From Streptomyces marokkonensis (GTDB lineage: Bacteria > Actinomycetota > Actinomycetes > Streptomycetales > Streptomycetaceae), in assembly GCF_008312835.1 (NCBI RefSeq), contig NZ_VSKS01000007.1:124001-188000 (forward strand): a stretch of DNA of 64,000 nucleotides, read 5' to 3'. A program made the translations under genes and the position numbers. Positions 54,718 to 62,838 of the stretch are shown one piece after another. Position 1 is the first letter of the stretch. Each line of letters opens with the position of its first letter. The notes beneath the pieces are model-generated. The model did not search any database. It worked only from the letters and a program-made list of their open reading frames with translations, and had not been told where the DNA came from.

Positions 54718-56055
54718 TCACCGATGGGAGTGGAGGCCGTCGGCCGCGTAGTGATGACTGTGCCGCCAGCCGCATCCCACGCGCACGGCATCCGCCAGGT
54801 GCGGATGCCCGGCGTGAAGGCCGCTGTGCTCGTGCTCGACAGGGCCGGGCTCCGGCGGCGGCCACAACCGCAGCGCCCCGATCCCGGCTGTGAGGGCGAT
54901 CGAGCCCAGTGCCACCACCGCCGACTGCAGGCCGGCGACCGCGCCGAGCCAGCCGGCCAGTGGGTAGGTCAGCAGCCAGCAGCCGTGGGAAAGGGAGAAC
55001 TGCGCGGCGAAGACGGCGGTGTGCTCCTCGGGCGGTGCCGAGTTGCGGATCAGCCGACCTGTCGGTGTGAGCACCATCGAGCAGGCTGCGCCGAAGCACG
55101 CCCAGATCATCAGCAGTGCGGGCCAGCGCCACGCGGACCCGCCGGCCGCCGTGAGGCCACCGAGCGCGGCGAACGCGGGCGGGAGCAGCAGGGCACCGCC
55201 CAGCATCACCGTGCGGTCGGAGGCCCGGTCGAGCACGCGGGGAAGCAGCAGGGCGACGACCATGGAACCCCCGCCGTACGCGCCGAGTGCGAGCGACATG
55301 TCGGCCGCGCCGCGCTCCAGCTCGTCGCGGACGTACACGACGGTGTTGACGATGACCATGGCGCCCGCCGCCGCGACCGCCAGGTCGAGAGCGAGCAGGG
55401 CGCGCAATTGCGGGTTGACGAGGAAGAGACGCATTCCCGCGGTGGCCCTGGTGCGCACACTGTCACCGCGTGGCTCGGAGGCGACCTGCTTCGGAAGGAC
55501 CACCGAGACCACCAGAACCGCTGAAGCCAGGAAGCCTGCCACCGTGCCCAGGAAAAGCCAGTTGTAGGTCATCAGCGACAGCAGTGCCGCGGCAAGAGCA
55601 GGGCTGAACAGGCTCTCCAGGTCGTAGGCGACGCGGGACAGCGACAGCGCCCGCGTGTAGTCGCGCTCGGCAGGCAGCACGGACGGAACGACCGCATGGA
55701 ACGTCGGTGTGAACGCGGCCGACGCCGACTGGAGCAGGAAGATCAGGACGTACACCTGCCACACCTGGTCCACGAACGGCAGGGTCAGCGCCACCGCGGC
55801 CCGGACGAGGTCCGCGCCGACCATCAGCGCCCGGCGCGGCAGCCTGTCGGTGATCGCGCCGATGGCCGGGGCGATCGCCACATACGAGACCATCTTGATG
55901 GCCAACGCGGTGCCGAGCACCGAACCCGCGTCCGCACCGGCGATGTCGTACGCCAGCAGACCGAGCGCCACCGTGGCCAGGCCGGTGCCGACCAGGGCGA
56001 TCGCCTGTGCGGTGAAGAGATGCCGGTAGGTGCGGTTGCGCAGGACGGAGAGCAT
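54718..56055 (-). CDS. MFS transporter with His-rich C-terminal tail
   Basis: This is a 445-residue MFS protein. Helix 1 is HLFTAQAIALVGTGLATVALGLLAYDI and the loop motif is GAITDRLPRRALMVGAD. After the last helix (ALGSIALTAGIGALRL) comes a tail of about 40 residues rich in His and Cys (EHEHSGLHAGHPHL, CGWRHSHHYAADGLHSHR). That tail is typical of metal-handling pumps such as NreB-type nickel exporters. It is divergent from an ArsR sensor with an alpha-5 metal site, which supports metal-responsive efflux. The start codon is close to an operator-like palindrome. Confidence 0.88.
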   Translation of the reverse strand: MLSVLRNRTYRHLFTAQAIALVGTGLATVALGLLAYDIAGADAGSVLGTALAIKMVSYVAIAPAIGAITDRLPRRALMVGADLVRAAVALTLPFVDQVWQVYVLIFLLQSASAAFTPTFHAVVPSVLPAERDYTRALSLSRVAYDLESLFSPALAAALLSLMTYNWLFLGTVAGFLASAVLVVSVVLPKQVASEPRGDSVRTRATAGMRLFLVNPQLRALLALDLAVAAAGAMVIVNTVVYVRDELERGAADMSLALGAYGGGSMVVALLLPRVLDRASDRTVMLGGALLLPPAFAALGGLTAAGGSAWRWPALLMIWACFGAACSMVLTPTGRLIRNSAPPEEHTAVFAAQFSLSHGCWLLTYPLAGWLGAVAGLQSAVVALGSIALTAGIGALRLWPPPEPGPVEHEHSGLHAGHPHLADAVRVGCGWRHSHHYAADGLHSHR

Positions 56056-56109
56056 GCGACAGTCCCTCGGCGGATCGGAGGCGAACGCGGCCGCCTTCAC
56101 TCTATCTAT

Positions 56110-56121
56110 AGGTGCGCACCT
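56110..56121. promoter_or_regulatory. Palindrome between the His-tailed MFS gene and arsR-2
   Basis: AGGTGCGCACCT is a perfect 12-base palindrome, followed at once by GTGCAC (56122-56127), another palindrome. Outer TATA and CATA flanks add partial symmetry. It lies in the 138-base gap between the divergent genes and is the best operator candidate. Confidence 0.55.
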
Positions 56122-56193
56122 GTGCACATATTGAGCCCTGCCATGTCGCCGCCGGCTGCGACGTCGGCCGAAGGCGACCTCTACGCTAGGTGC

Positions 56194-56553
56194 ATGCCTG
56201 CTCGCGAGCCCTTGCCAACTGCACCCGGTGCGCATCTGCGCCCCCCGGACAGCGCGCGTCTCGCGGAGGCGACCGAGGTCTTCGCGATGTTGTCGGACGT
56301 GACCCGACTGCATCTGCTCTGGCTGATCGCGCAGGGGGAGTCGGACGTCGGCTCACTGACCGAGCGGTGCGGTGCGTCCCGGACGGCAGTGAGCCAACAC
56401 CTGGCGAAGCTGCGGCTCGCCGGACTGGTGGAGACGCGGCGCGAAGGGCGGCACGTCTACTACAGGCTGCGGGACGGGCACCTGCGTCGGCTGGTGATGG
56501 AGGCGCTGAGCCACGCCGACCACCGGGTCAGCGGGCAGGCCCCGCACGACTGA
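56194..56553 (+). CDS. ArsR family metal sensor (NmtR/KmtR-like)
   Basis: This 119-residue winged-helix repressor has the DNA-binding part SLTERCGASRTAVSQHLAKLRLAGL. The final helix carries Asp-x-His (RDGHLRRL) and His-x2-His (SHADHRVS) with 11-residue spacing, the alpha-5 site of nickel/cobalt/zinc sensors. The N-terminal tail includes a His (GAHLRPPD), as in NmtR. It is divergent from the His-tailed MFS gene, its likely target. It differs clearly from the first ArsR in this window in the recognition helix, so the two should bind different operators. Confidence 0.87.
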   Translation: MPAREPLPTAPGAHLRPPDSARLAEATEVFAMLSDVTRLHLLWLIAQGESDVGSLTERCGASRTAVSQHLAKLRLAGLVETRREGRHVYYRLRDGHLRRLVMEALSHADHRVSGQAPHD

Positions 56554-56797
56554 CTCGCGTGCCCCGGCTCCGGGCCGGCGAGCGGAAGGGGCGTCACGTC
56601 GCCTCGGCTGTCGGTCCGGTGCAGGACCTGGACGGGTAGTCGGCGACGAGTACCCCGCCGTGGATCTTCCCGTCGAATCCGTGGTGATCAGGTCCCGCCA
56701 TGGCGACCGCTTCTCACGTCGCACGTGCTGATCGCGCCGGCACCGGCGGTGCTGCTCTTCAATGGGCCGCACCTGCCGGGTAGCGGCGAGCGAGCGG

Positions 56798-56853
56798 TCG
56801 GCCCCTTTGCCTTCAGGGCTGCCCTTGCGGCGACCGCGTGGCAAAGGGGCCGA
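56798..56853. terminator. Long inverted repeat with 14-bp arms, beyond the YcnI gene
   Basis: TCGGCCCCTTTGCC and its exact complement enclose 28 bases that themselves form a small hairpin (AGGG-CTG-CCCT), giving a branched structure. It lies 17 bases beyond the YcnI stop and is probably its terminator. The rest of this 316-base gap shows nothing. Confidence 0.65.
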
Positions 56854-56869
56854 TTCCCGCTTGCCGCGG

Positions 56870-57598
56870 TTACTGCTGGGCGCCGGCCCGGCGGCGTACG
56901 AAGTGGACGGCGGCGCCCGCCACGATCAGGACCCCGGCGCCGATGCCGATCCACGCGCCGGCCGACAGGCCGCCGTCCTCCTCCTTCTCCTCGGCCCGGG
57001 CCGCAGGAGAGGACGAGGGCTCGGCCTTCGTGGGAGTGGGCGAGCGGGAAGCGGACTGCGTGTCGCTCGGGGACGGAGCGGCCGGCTTCGCGCCGGGGGC
57101 GGCGGCCTCGAGCTTGAGGAGCGGGGCTTCGTTGCCGTGGCCGCCGCTGCCGTGCTCGCCCAGTTCGATCCAGCGGTCGATCCGTCCGTCGCTGTAGGTC
57201 TGCAGCGTCTTGAACGCGAGTTCCTTCGCGTCGGGCAGCTGCTTGAGGACGACCGAGTACTCGGCGTCCTCGCCGGCCTTCACGGCCGGGCCCTTGACGG
57301 TGTAGCCGTCGTCATTCGCCGTGAACTTCCAGCCCTTGGGGCCCTCACCGTAGGTGACGTCGGCAGGTGCGATGCCCTCGGGCAGGACCACCCGCAGCTC
57401 GTTGATGCCCGCTGTGGCGGATTCCGACTGGGCGAGGAAGGTGAGCTCGACGTTCTCGGCGAGAGACTGGGGCTTGTCGGCCTCCACCTCCACGTGGGCG
57501 GCGGCCGGACCGGCGGTGAGGAGGGCGGCGGTGGCGGTAGCCGCCGTCAGCAGGGTCAGGCGCCGGGGGGTGCTGTACTTCATCGTGGCAGGGAACAT
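56870..57598 (-). CDS. YcnI-like DUF1775 copper-binding membrane protein
   Basis: This is a 242-residue exported protein. A signal peptide ending AAA precedes a mature N-terminus His (HVEVEADKPQS), the copper ligand of the mono-histidine brace in YcnI proteins. The DUF1775 domain continues through TFLAQSESATAGINELRVVLP to RWIEL. A Ser/Pro/Thr-rich linker leads to a C-terminal membrane helix (AGAWIGIGAGVLIVAGAAVHF) and an RRR anchor. The start with GGAG six bases upstream was chosen from three in-frame ATGs. It probably holds or delivers copper at the outer membrane face. Confidence 0.9.
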   Translation of the reverse strand: MFPATMKYSTPRRLTLLTAATATAALLTAGPAAAHVEVEADKPQSLAENVELTFLAQSESATAGINELRVVLPEGIAPADVTYGEGPKGWKFTANDDGYTVKGPAVKAGEDAEYSVVLKQLPDAKELAFKTLQTYSDGRIDRWIELGEHGSGGHGNEAPLLKLEAAAPGAKPAAPSPSDTQSASRSPTPTKAEPSSSPAARAEEKEEDGGLSAGAWIGIGAGVLIVAGAAVHFVRRRAGAQQ

Positions 57599-58292
57599 GG
57601 GTGTCTCCATGCGTGGGGGAGCGCGGGACGTCCGGTCGGTCGTCCCGGGGTCGGACGGTGAGGGAGAACCCAGCGCAGGGAGGACCCCTGCGTACCACCA
57701 CCTCCGCGAGTCCCGCCTCTGTCAGGGGCGGCCGCGCCACCCACAGGGGGATGACCGCCGGCAACCGGTGCCGCACCGGTACTGGGTGTCCGCTCAGCGA
57801 GGACCGGACCACGGCCATCCGAGCCCGGATCGTGTCGACCGAGGCCGTCAGGCCGCGCGCAAGTGACCAGCACACGGCGTCCGCCTGGTGCAGCAGCACG
57901 GCGACCAGCACCGCCGAGACCGCGTGCACGGCGGTCATCGCCGGCGAGTCGTGCAGCCGCTCGTGCCAGGCCGTGTGCCTTTCCACCTCATGGGGGGCAT
58001 GCACGGCCGTGGCTGCGGCAGGGTGTGCATGGACTGTCGACAGCCACACGTGCAGCGCCGACTGCGCCGTACCGCACGCCACCACCACAGTGGGAAGCGA
58101 ACGGGGGCGCCGTGCTCCGGCCAGTCCGACGGCGAAGAGCACAGCGGCAGCGGCGGCGCTGTGCCGCCAGGGCGCCGGACCTTCGGCGACCAGATGGTGC
58201 GCGAAGGTTCCGAGTACCGTGCCGACGAGCGCGAACACGGCGGCCCGGAGAACGGGCAGTGGCGCGCGGTGCGTCGTACGAAGCTCGGTCAT
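57345..58292 (-). CDS. His-rich membrane protein, 3' end overlapping the YcnI gene
   Basis: The first 230 residues look real: four membrane helices (such as VLRAAVFALVGTVLGTFAHHLV and MTAVHAVSAVLVAVLLHQAD) with a His-rich loop (HAHPAAATAVHAPHEVERHTAWHERLH) and a basic tail. The open frame then runs about 250 bases into the YcnI gene in another frame, which is unusually long and has arginine-rich nonsense composition. Either the true stop was lost by a frameshift or the coding region really overlaps. Context beside YcnI suggests a copper or metal role. I do not recognise the family, although YcnI genes often neighbour copper membrane proteins. Confidence 0.6.
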   Translation of the reverse strand: MTELRTTHRAPLPVLRAAVFALVGTVLGTFAHHLVAEGPAPWRHSAAAAAVLFAVGLAGARRPRSLPTVVVACGTAQSALHVWLSTVHAHPAAATAVHAPHEVERHTAWHERLHDSPAMTAVHAVSAVLVAVLLHQADAVCWSLARGLTASVDTIRARMAVVRSSLSGHPVPVRHRLPAVIPLWVARPPLTEAGLAEVVVRRGPPCAGFSLTVRPRDDRPDVPRSPTHGDTHVPCHDEVQHPPAPDPADGGYRHRRPPHRRSGRRPRGGGGRQAPVSRRERRAHLPRPVGIRHSGHQRAAGGPARGHRTCRRHLR

Positions 58293-58403
58293 GGCCCGTC
58301 CATCATCGGGCATGGCCTGGTGCGAGCGGGGGCCAGATCCCCAAAGAGACGGCTCGTCCGGAATGCAGCGGTACCCCACCGCGCTGTGGCTCGTAGGAGA
58401 ACC

Positions 58404-58667
58404 TCAGCGCCGTGGCTTCACCTTGCTGACCGCCGCCACCCCGAGGGCGGCAAGTGCGATCTGGATGAGCCACTCGACCCAGTCGACACCCTTGGTGTCG
58501 GCGACGCCGAGGCCCGAGGCGATGCCTGTGCCGATGAACGCGGCGATGATGCCGATCGCGATCGTCCAGAGGACGCCGATGTGCTGGCGTCCGGGGATGG
58601 CGAGTCGGCCGAGGACGCCGATCACGATGCCGATGACGATCGCGCTGATGATGCCTGAAATCTCCAT
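58404..58667 (-). CDS. GlsB/YeaQ/YmgE-type stress membrane protein
   Basis: This 87-residue membrane protein of the transglycosylase-associated family has helices ISGIISAIVIGIVIGVLGRL, VLWTIAIGIIAAFIGTGIAS and WLIQIALAALGVAAVSKVK. The PGRQHIG loop between the first two helices is the family signature. These proteins are induced by general or envelope stress. Their biochemical role is unknown. A broken second copy of the family lies near 60.7 kb. Confidence 0.88.
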   Translation of the reverse strand: MEISGIISAIVIGIVIGVLGRLAIPGRQHIGVLWTIAIGIIAAFIGTGIASGLGVADTKGVDWVEWLIQIALAALGVAAVSKVKPRR

Positions 58668-58749
58668 GGCCGGTCTGCCACTCCTCAGTCGTTGATGATG
58701 TGCGAGTGCCCGTTAGGGCTGCCCAGGTGAGGTGCAGGGAATCAGGGGC

Positions 58750-59043
58750 CTACGGCCTGTCGTCCTGCGGCGGTGTACCGGCCGCCCGCTCGGTCTGCTG
58801 GGGTGCGGGCTGCTGTCGCATCTCCGGGACAGTCACACCGGGGCTCGACGCGGTGGTTGCACCCTGGATGATCCGGGGAGACCTTTCTGCTGCCACCCTG
58901 TTCTCCTCCTTCATGGCGCGGGCCTCGGCCTTGAGGATGCGGGCCGACTTGCCTGCGGATCGCGCCAGTTCGGGACCTTTCCTGGCGATGAGGACGGCTA
59001 TGGCGACGATGAGGACGACGGCGAGTTCGCTCAGTCCGAACAT
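58750..59043 (-). CDS. TatA-like twin-arginine translocase component
   Basis: This 97-residue protein has the TatA/E topology: short N-terminal helix LSELAVVLIVAIAVLIA, the hinge KGPELARSAGKSARI, an amphipathic helix (LKAEARAMKEENR) and a polar tail. The conserved FG is at residues 2-3. Streptomyces usually has one main TatA elsewhere near TatC. No tatB or tatC is present here, so this may be a paralogue. An in-frame ORF upstream extension is low complexity and was not used. Confidence 0.78.
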   Translation of the reverse strand: MFGLSELAVVLIVAIAVLIARKGPELARSAGKSARILKAEARAMKEENRVAAERSPRIIQGATTASSPGVTVPEMRQQPAPQQTERAAGTPPQDDRP

Positions 59044-59178
59044 GAGTGTCCTGCTCTCTATTGTCGGGACCCGGGCCCGGGCGGCGCGAGCACAACGGTG
59101 GCAGCGCTTACAGGTGGGGCGCGACGGCCGGAAGCAGGGCCTGGGAGTTGCGGCCCGTGGCGAGCGCACCGGTGGCTG

Positions 59179-59877
59179 TCATCCGGAGGTCCCGCACTCG
59201 GGCTGACCGGAAGGAGAGGGGTGCTCCTTCGAGCCCGTGGCGGTGCGGGGGCCGTGGGAGTTGATGGTGCGGACCGCCAGGGGCGGTGTGCTGAGGACGG
59301 CTGGGTCCTCATGGAGGTACTGGCGCAGACGGGGCAGCACGCCTCGGTCCAGGAGGGCCTGCTGCCAGTTCACCCGTGACTGCTGTAGACGTGCCGCGTC
59401 AGCGGACTCGTCATCGCCGCGCATCGCGGTTTTCAGCAGCGCGGTGAAGGCGAGGAGGGCGCCGGCGCCCGCGATCAACGTCAGGACCCATCCGGCGGAG
59501 ACCAGTGAGCCGGGCAGCGCACCTTCCGTATCGGTCAGTTGGAGCAGGTAGCCGAGGGCGAGCAGGACCGCGGCGGATGCGGTGGCCACGAGCGGGGTGA
59601 GCACCGTCAGGGCGGGCAACAGGGGGCCGGCGGTGGGGCGTCGTGGTGGGTCGGGCTGTGTCGATGCACGCAGTGCGAGGTACGTGCCGTAGGCCTCGCA
59701 TGCCGCGGCGGCCATCTCGTCGGCGTCGCCGAGAGCCCGCAGACGGAGGCGCGCGGAGGCTTGGCCGGTGGGATCGGTGCTCAATGCCTTCTGTATGTCC
59801 GCGTCGGTGAGTGCCAGGCGCAGTACCACCTCGAAGTCCGGCCTGTCCGCCGGGTGAAGGCGCAGTGGGTCGGCCAC
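59179..59877 (-). CDS. Hypothetical two-helix membrane protein
   Basis: This 232-residue protein has a soluble N-terminal region (FEVVLRLALTDADIQKALS, ALGDADEMAAAACEAYGTYLAL) followed by two membrane helices (LLPALTVLTPLVATASAAVL and SAGWVLTLIAGAGALLAF). A positively charged helical tail comes next (QSRVNWQQALLDRGVLPRLRQYLHEDP), ending in a polar stretch. I do not recognise the family. The GTG start follows GGAG at six bases. It lies between the TatA-like and TerD genes on the same strand. Confidence 0.7.
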   Translation of the reverse strand: MADPLRLHPADRPDFEVVLRLALTDADIQKALSTDPTGQASARLRLRALGDADEMAAAACEAYGTYLALRASTQPDPPRRPTAGPLLPALTVLTPLVATASAAVLLALGYLLQLTDTEGALPGSLVSAGWVLTLIAGAGALLAFTALLKTAMRGDDESADAARLQQSRVNWQQALLDRGVLPRLRQYLHEDPAVLSTPPLAVRTINSHGPRTATGSKEHPSPSGQPECGTSG

Positions 59878-59985
59878 ATGGTCTCCTGCGGGTGGGATGT
59901 TCCGGTGTCGCGGTCGGAGCCGGGCGCGACGCACCGGACCTGGACTCCTCGGTGCGGTCGGCCCGGCGTCGCCGTCATGGGAGTG

Positions 59986-60561
59986 TCAGACGCCCACGCC
60001 GAAGTCGGCGGCGATCCCTGACAGTCCTGAGGCGTAGCCCTGCCCGACGGCACGGAACTTCCACTCCGCGCCGTTGCGGTACAGCTCCCCGAAGATCATC
60101 GCGGTCTCGGTGGCGGCGTCCTCGGACAGGTCGTAGCGGGCGAGTTCCAGGTTGTCCGCCTGGTTGACGACGCGGATGAATGCGTTGCGGACCTGGCCGA
60201 AGCTCTGGCCGCGGTTCTCGGCGTCGTGGATGGACACCGGGAACACGATCCTGTCGATCTCGGCGGGTACGGCGGCCAGATTCACCTTGACGACCTCGTC
60301 GTCACCCTCGCCCTCACCGGTGAGGTTGTCGCCGGTGTGCTCCACCGAACCGTCAGGGCTCTTGAGGTTGTTGTAGAAGACGAAGTGCTGGTCCGACAGC
60401 ACCTTGCCGGAGGCGTCGAGGAGCAGCGCGGAGGCGTCGAGGTCGTAGTCGGTGCCGGTGGTCGTGCGGACGTCCCAGCCGAGGCCGACCAGGACGGCGG
60501 TCAGGCCCGGCGCCTCCTTGCTGAGCGAGACGTTGCCGCCCTTGGACAGGGAAACTCCCAC
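59986..60561 (-). CDS. terD: TerD family stress/tellurium-resistance protein
   Basis: This 191-residue calcium-binding protein has the family opening [19 protein letters not shown], the conserved [17 protein letters not shown] block, and the calcium site [14 protein letters not shown]. TerD proteins bind calcium and act in tellurite, phage and envelope stress responses, often from multi-copy ter loci. A BlaI-type inverted repeat lies 59-74 bases upstream. No other complete ter gene is next to it, but terB is at the window edge. Confidence 0.93.
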   Translation of the reverse strand: MGVSLSKGGNVSLSKEAPGLTAVLVGLGWDVRTTTGTDYDLDASALLLDASGKVLSDQHFVFYNNLKSPDGSVEHTGDNLTGEGEGDDEVVKVNLAAVPAEIDRIVFPVSIHDAENRGQSFGQVRNAFIRVVNQADNLELARYDLSEDAATETAMIFGELYRNGAEWKFRAVGQGYASGLSGIAADFGVGV

Positions 60562-60619
60562 TGCGTACTCCTTCTCGGCGGGTGAGGTCGAGGTCCGCGG
60601 CGCGGGCCCGAGCCAATAA

Positions 60620-60635
60620 TCTACATCACTGTAGA
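60620..60635. promoter_or_regulatory. BlaI-type operator upstream of terD
   Basis: TCTACATCACTGTAGA is a perfect 6-4-6 inverted repeat with the TACA/TGTA core of BlaI/MecI sites. It lies 59 bases before terD on the minus strand. A blaI-type gene is 400 bases away. Confidence 0.7.
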
Positions 60636-60692
60636 AAGAGCTGGAGGGGTGCGACCGTGTCCCAGGTCGGCGTGTCTCGCTGAAGCTCCCGG

Positions 60693-60880
60693 TCAGTTCC
60701 GCGAGTTACCGAAGAGCAGGCGATGGGCGATGAGCAGTGTGAGGGTGCCCGCGATGGCCGAGCCTCAGGTCGCGGCGTCGAAGAACTGCCGCTGCAGCGG
60801 CCGGTCGTGGAGCTCGGCCGACAGCCGGCCGCCCGCTAAGGCGCCGGTGACGCCGATGAGTGTCGTGCCTTGCCACGGTC
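60693..60880 (-). pseudogene. Broken GlsB/YeaQ-type membrane protein with in-frame TGA
   Basis: The minus strand reads TTLIGVTGALAGGRLSAELH, then QFFDAAT, an in-frame TGA at 60765-60767, then [20 protein letters not shown] and a proper stop. In intact members this point is Trp (TWGxAIxGxL), so TGG has become TGA. The first helix of the family is also missing: no family-like sequence can be found upstream. Both lesions show that the copy is dead. An intact family member lies 2 kb to the left. Confidence 0.78.
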
Positions 60881-60918
60881 CTGCTTGCGTGTGGGCGCGC
60901 CTCGGGGCAGCGTAACTT

Positions 60919-60933
60919 CTCCACTGATGTAAA
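60919..60933. promoter_or_regulatory. Candidate BlaI operator upstream of blaI
   Basis: CTCCACTGATGTAAA, read on the minus strand as TTTACATCAGTGGAG, matches the site before terD at 12 of 15 bases. It lies about 106 bases before blaI. The palindrome itself is imperfect, so it is weaker than the terD site. Confidence 0.45.
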
Positions 60934-61038
60934 AGGTTTGATGGCGGGCTGGAGGGTTGCGCCGGGGGCATGAGGCACGTGCGGGCGTCTATACGATGTC
61001 CGCTCGGAGAACAGGTGGCGGCGGAAGGGAGGCAGGGT

Positions 61039-61425
61039 GTGGCTGAGCGGCAGCGTCCCCGGCGGCGGGGGCAGGGAGAGCTGGAGGCACTGGTCCTGTC
61101 GGCGCTGCGGGACGCGGACGCACCGGCGACGGCCGGCTGGGTGCAGGAGCGTCTGGGCCAGGACCTCGCCTACACGACGGTCATCACGATCCTGACCCGG
61201 CTGCTGGCCAAGGGTGCCGTCACCCGGGAGCGGGCGGGCCGCTCCTTCGTCTGGACTCCGGCCTCGGACCATGCCGGTCTGGCCGCCCACAAGATGCGCA
61301 GGGTTCTGGACGCCGAGAGTGACCGGGAAGCGGTCCTGGCCAGCTTCGTCACCGGGCTCGGCCCGGACGACGAACGGCTGCTGCGCGAACTGCTGGGTCA
61401 GTCCCGGAGCGAAAGGGAAGACTGA
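61039..61425 (+). CDS. BlaI/MecI/CopY family repressor
   Basis: This 128-residue winged-helix repressor of the penicillinase-repressor family has QGELEALVLSALRDADAPATAGWVQERLG, then the recognition region AYTTVITILTRLLAKGAVTRERAGRSFVWTPA, and a dimer-forming C-terminal helix. Such repressors are cleaved or released when a membrane metallopeptidase senses a signal. The GTG start is preferred because GGGAGG precedes it. The M56 peptidase gene follows six bases downstream. Two possible operators lie upstream and before terD. Confidence 0.9.
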   Translation: MAERQRPRRRGQGELEALVLSALRDADAPATAGWVQERLGQDLAYTTVITILTRLLAKGAVTRERAGRSFVWTPASDHAGLAAHKMRRVLDAESDREAVLASFVTGLGPDDERLLRELLGQSRSERED

Positions 61426-61431
61426 GACCTC

Positions 61432-62364
61432 ATGGGGGTGTTCGTCTTTCTGCCGCTGGTCCTTCCGCTGACGGCCTGGCCGATCGCACGCCTGGCCGAA
61501 CAGCATCTCCACCCGCGCACCGCGACCAGGTTGCTGACCGCGGTGGCGGCCACGATGGCGGTGTGCAGCACGGTGTGTCTTGGATTGGTGATGGTGGTCG
61601 GTACCGCTCAGCTTCCCGGCAACCCGCTGCCCGACGGCTGGTCCGACCCGGAGGTGCGCGAGGCGGTCCCGTACGACGAGGTCGCCGGCAAGGCGGCGAT
61701 CCCCGCCCTGTGTGCGGTGCTCATGGCATGCGGGAGAACGTTCTGGCGGCACGCCCGAGTGCGCCGTCGCGCCCACCGGGCGCTGGCCGGCCTCCGGGAT
61801 GCGGAGGTGGCCGTCCTTCCGGATGACGTTCCCTACGCCTACGCGCTGCCGGGCGGTCGGCGGGATCGCGTTGTGGTGACCACGGCCCTGCTGGACTGTC
61901 TCGAACCGGCCGAGCGCCGGGCGTTGTTCGCCCATGAAAGGGCCCATCTGGCCGGCCGGCACCATCGTTTTCTGCTCGCGGTCCAACTGGCCGCGCGGGC
62001 CAACCCCTTCCTTCGGCCGCTGCGCACGGCGGTGGCGTACACGGCGGAGCGGTGGGCGGACGAGGATGCGGCCCGGGCGGTCGGCAGTCGTCGGACCGTG
62101 GCGTATGCGATCGGCAGGGCGGCTCTGGCGTCTCGGGGCACTCCGGTGGTCACGCTGGCGGGCTTCGCCGCGACCGGACCGGTGCCGCGCAGGGTGGCGG
62201 CCCTGCTCGGACCCGCTCCGGCGGTGCGCCGCTGGCCGTCGGTGTTCACCTCGGTGGGCCTGGCGACTTGGGGTGCCGCCGTGGGGGCCGCCGTTTCCGC
62301 GATGTCGTCCGCGAACTCCGCCGTGACGATGGTCCTCATCCTCCACGCGGCCACCCCCCTCTGA
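61432..62364 (+). CDS. M56 family membrane zinc metallopeptidase (BlaR1-like without sensor domain)
   Basis: This 310-residue membrane protein has four probable helices: FVFLPLVLPLTAWPIARL, AVCSTVCLGLVMVVGTAQL, IPALCAVLMAC, and a final AVGAAVSAMSSANSAVTMVLI. The zinc motif is HERAH (HExxH-type), with the later Glu in AERWADEDAARAV. Unlike BlaR1 it has no penicillin-binding sensor domain, so the signal is unknown. The tandem with the repressor gene fits a two-part derepression switch. It is convergent with a small membrane-protein gene 14 bases away. Confidence 0.88.
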   Translation: MGVFVFLPLVLPLTAWPIARLAEQHLHPRTATRLLTAVAATMAVCSTVCLGLVMVVGTAQLPGNPLPDGWSDPEVREAVPYDEVAGKAAIPALCAVLMACGRTFWRHARVRRRAHRALAGLRDAEVAVLPDDVPYAYALPGGRRDRVVVTTALLDCLEPAERRALFAHERAHLAGRHHRFLLAVQLAARANPFLRPLRTAVAYTAERWADEDAARAVGSRRTVAYAIGRAALASRGTPVVTLAGFAATGPVPRRVAALLGPAPAVRRWPSVFTSVGLATWGAAVGAAVSAMSSANSAVTMVLILHAATPL

Positions 62365-62377
62365 CCCGGGCGGGGCG

Positions 62378-62746
62378 TCAGGTGTCGTCGATGAGCACGG
62401 CGAGTCCGGCGACGAGCCCCACGAACGCCAGCAACGCGAGCAGGCAGGTGAGCAGTACCAACCAGCCGGTCAGGATGCTCACCAGGGCCAGCCCGCGGCC
62501 TTCCCCGTCCAGTCGACGGCCCCGGAAGCGGCCGGCGTGGCCCGTGGGAACGGCGATCAGCGCGCACAACAGGGCCAGACCGACGAAGAGGCCGGGATTG
62601 ATCCAGGCAATGCCGGTGACGAAGTTCGCGAGGAACGTGACACCGCCCAGCGCGAAGAACGCACTGATCTTCGCTGTCCGGTTCCTTCCCACGAGCGTCC
62701 GCGGCGCCTTCCCGGACGCTGTTCGCACGTCGTCACCGCTGGTCAC
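62378..62746 (-). CDS. Hypothetical three-helix membrane protein
   Basis: This 122-residue protein has three or four hydrophobic segments: ISAFFALGGVTFLANFVTGI, GLFVGLALLCALIAVPTG and LVSILTGWLVLLTCLLALLAFVGLV. Its N-terminus is polar. It has the look of small actinobacterial DUF4190-like or unassigned membrane proteins. No function can be assigned. The next 90 bases to its right hold nothing recognisable. Confidence 0.7.
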   Translation of the reverse strand: MTSGDDVRTASGKAPRTLVGRNRTAKISAFFALGGVTFLANFVTGIAWINPGLFVGLALLCALIAVPTGHAGRFRGRRLDGEGRGLALVSILTGWLVLLTCLLALLAFVGLVAGLAVLIDDT

Positions 62747-62838
62747 GCTCGGTCCCCCAATGTCCTGCCTGTACGCATGGCGGGCAAGTGATCCTACGGC
62801 CTCGCATGTTCCGGCGGTGACGGTGTGGTCGGCACGGC

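Noticed and set aside
60765-60767. TGA in the GlsB copy as a possible selenocysteine codon
   Set aside because: Intact family members have Trp at this position, no SECIS-like hairpin was seen after it, and the first helix is missing too. It is a pseudogene.
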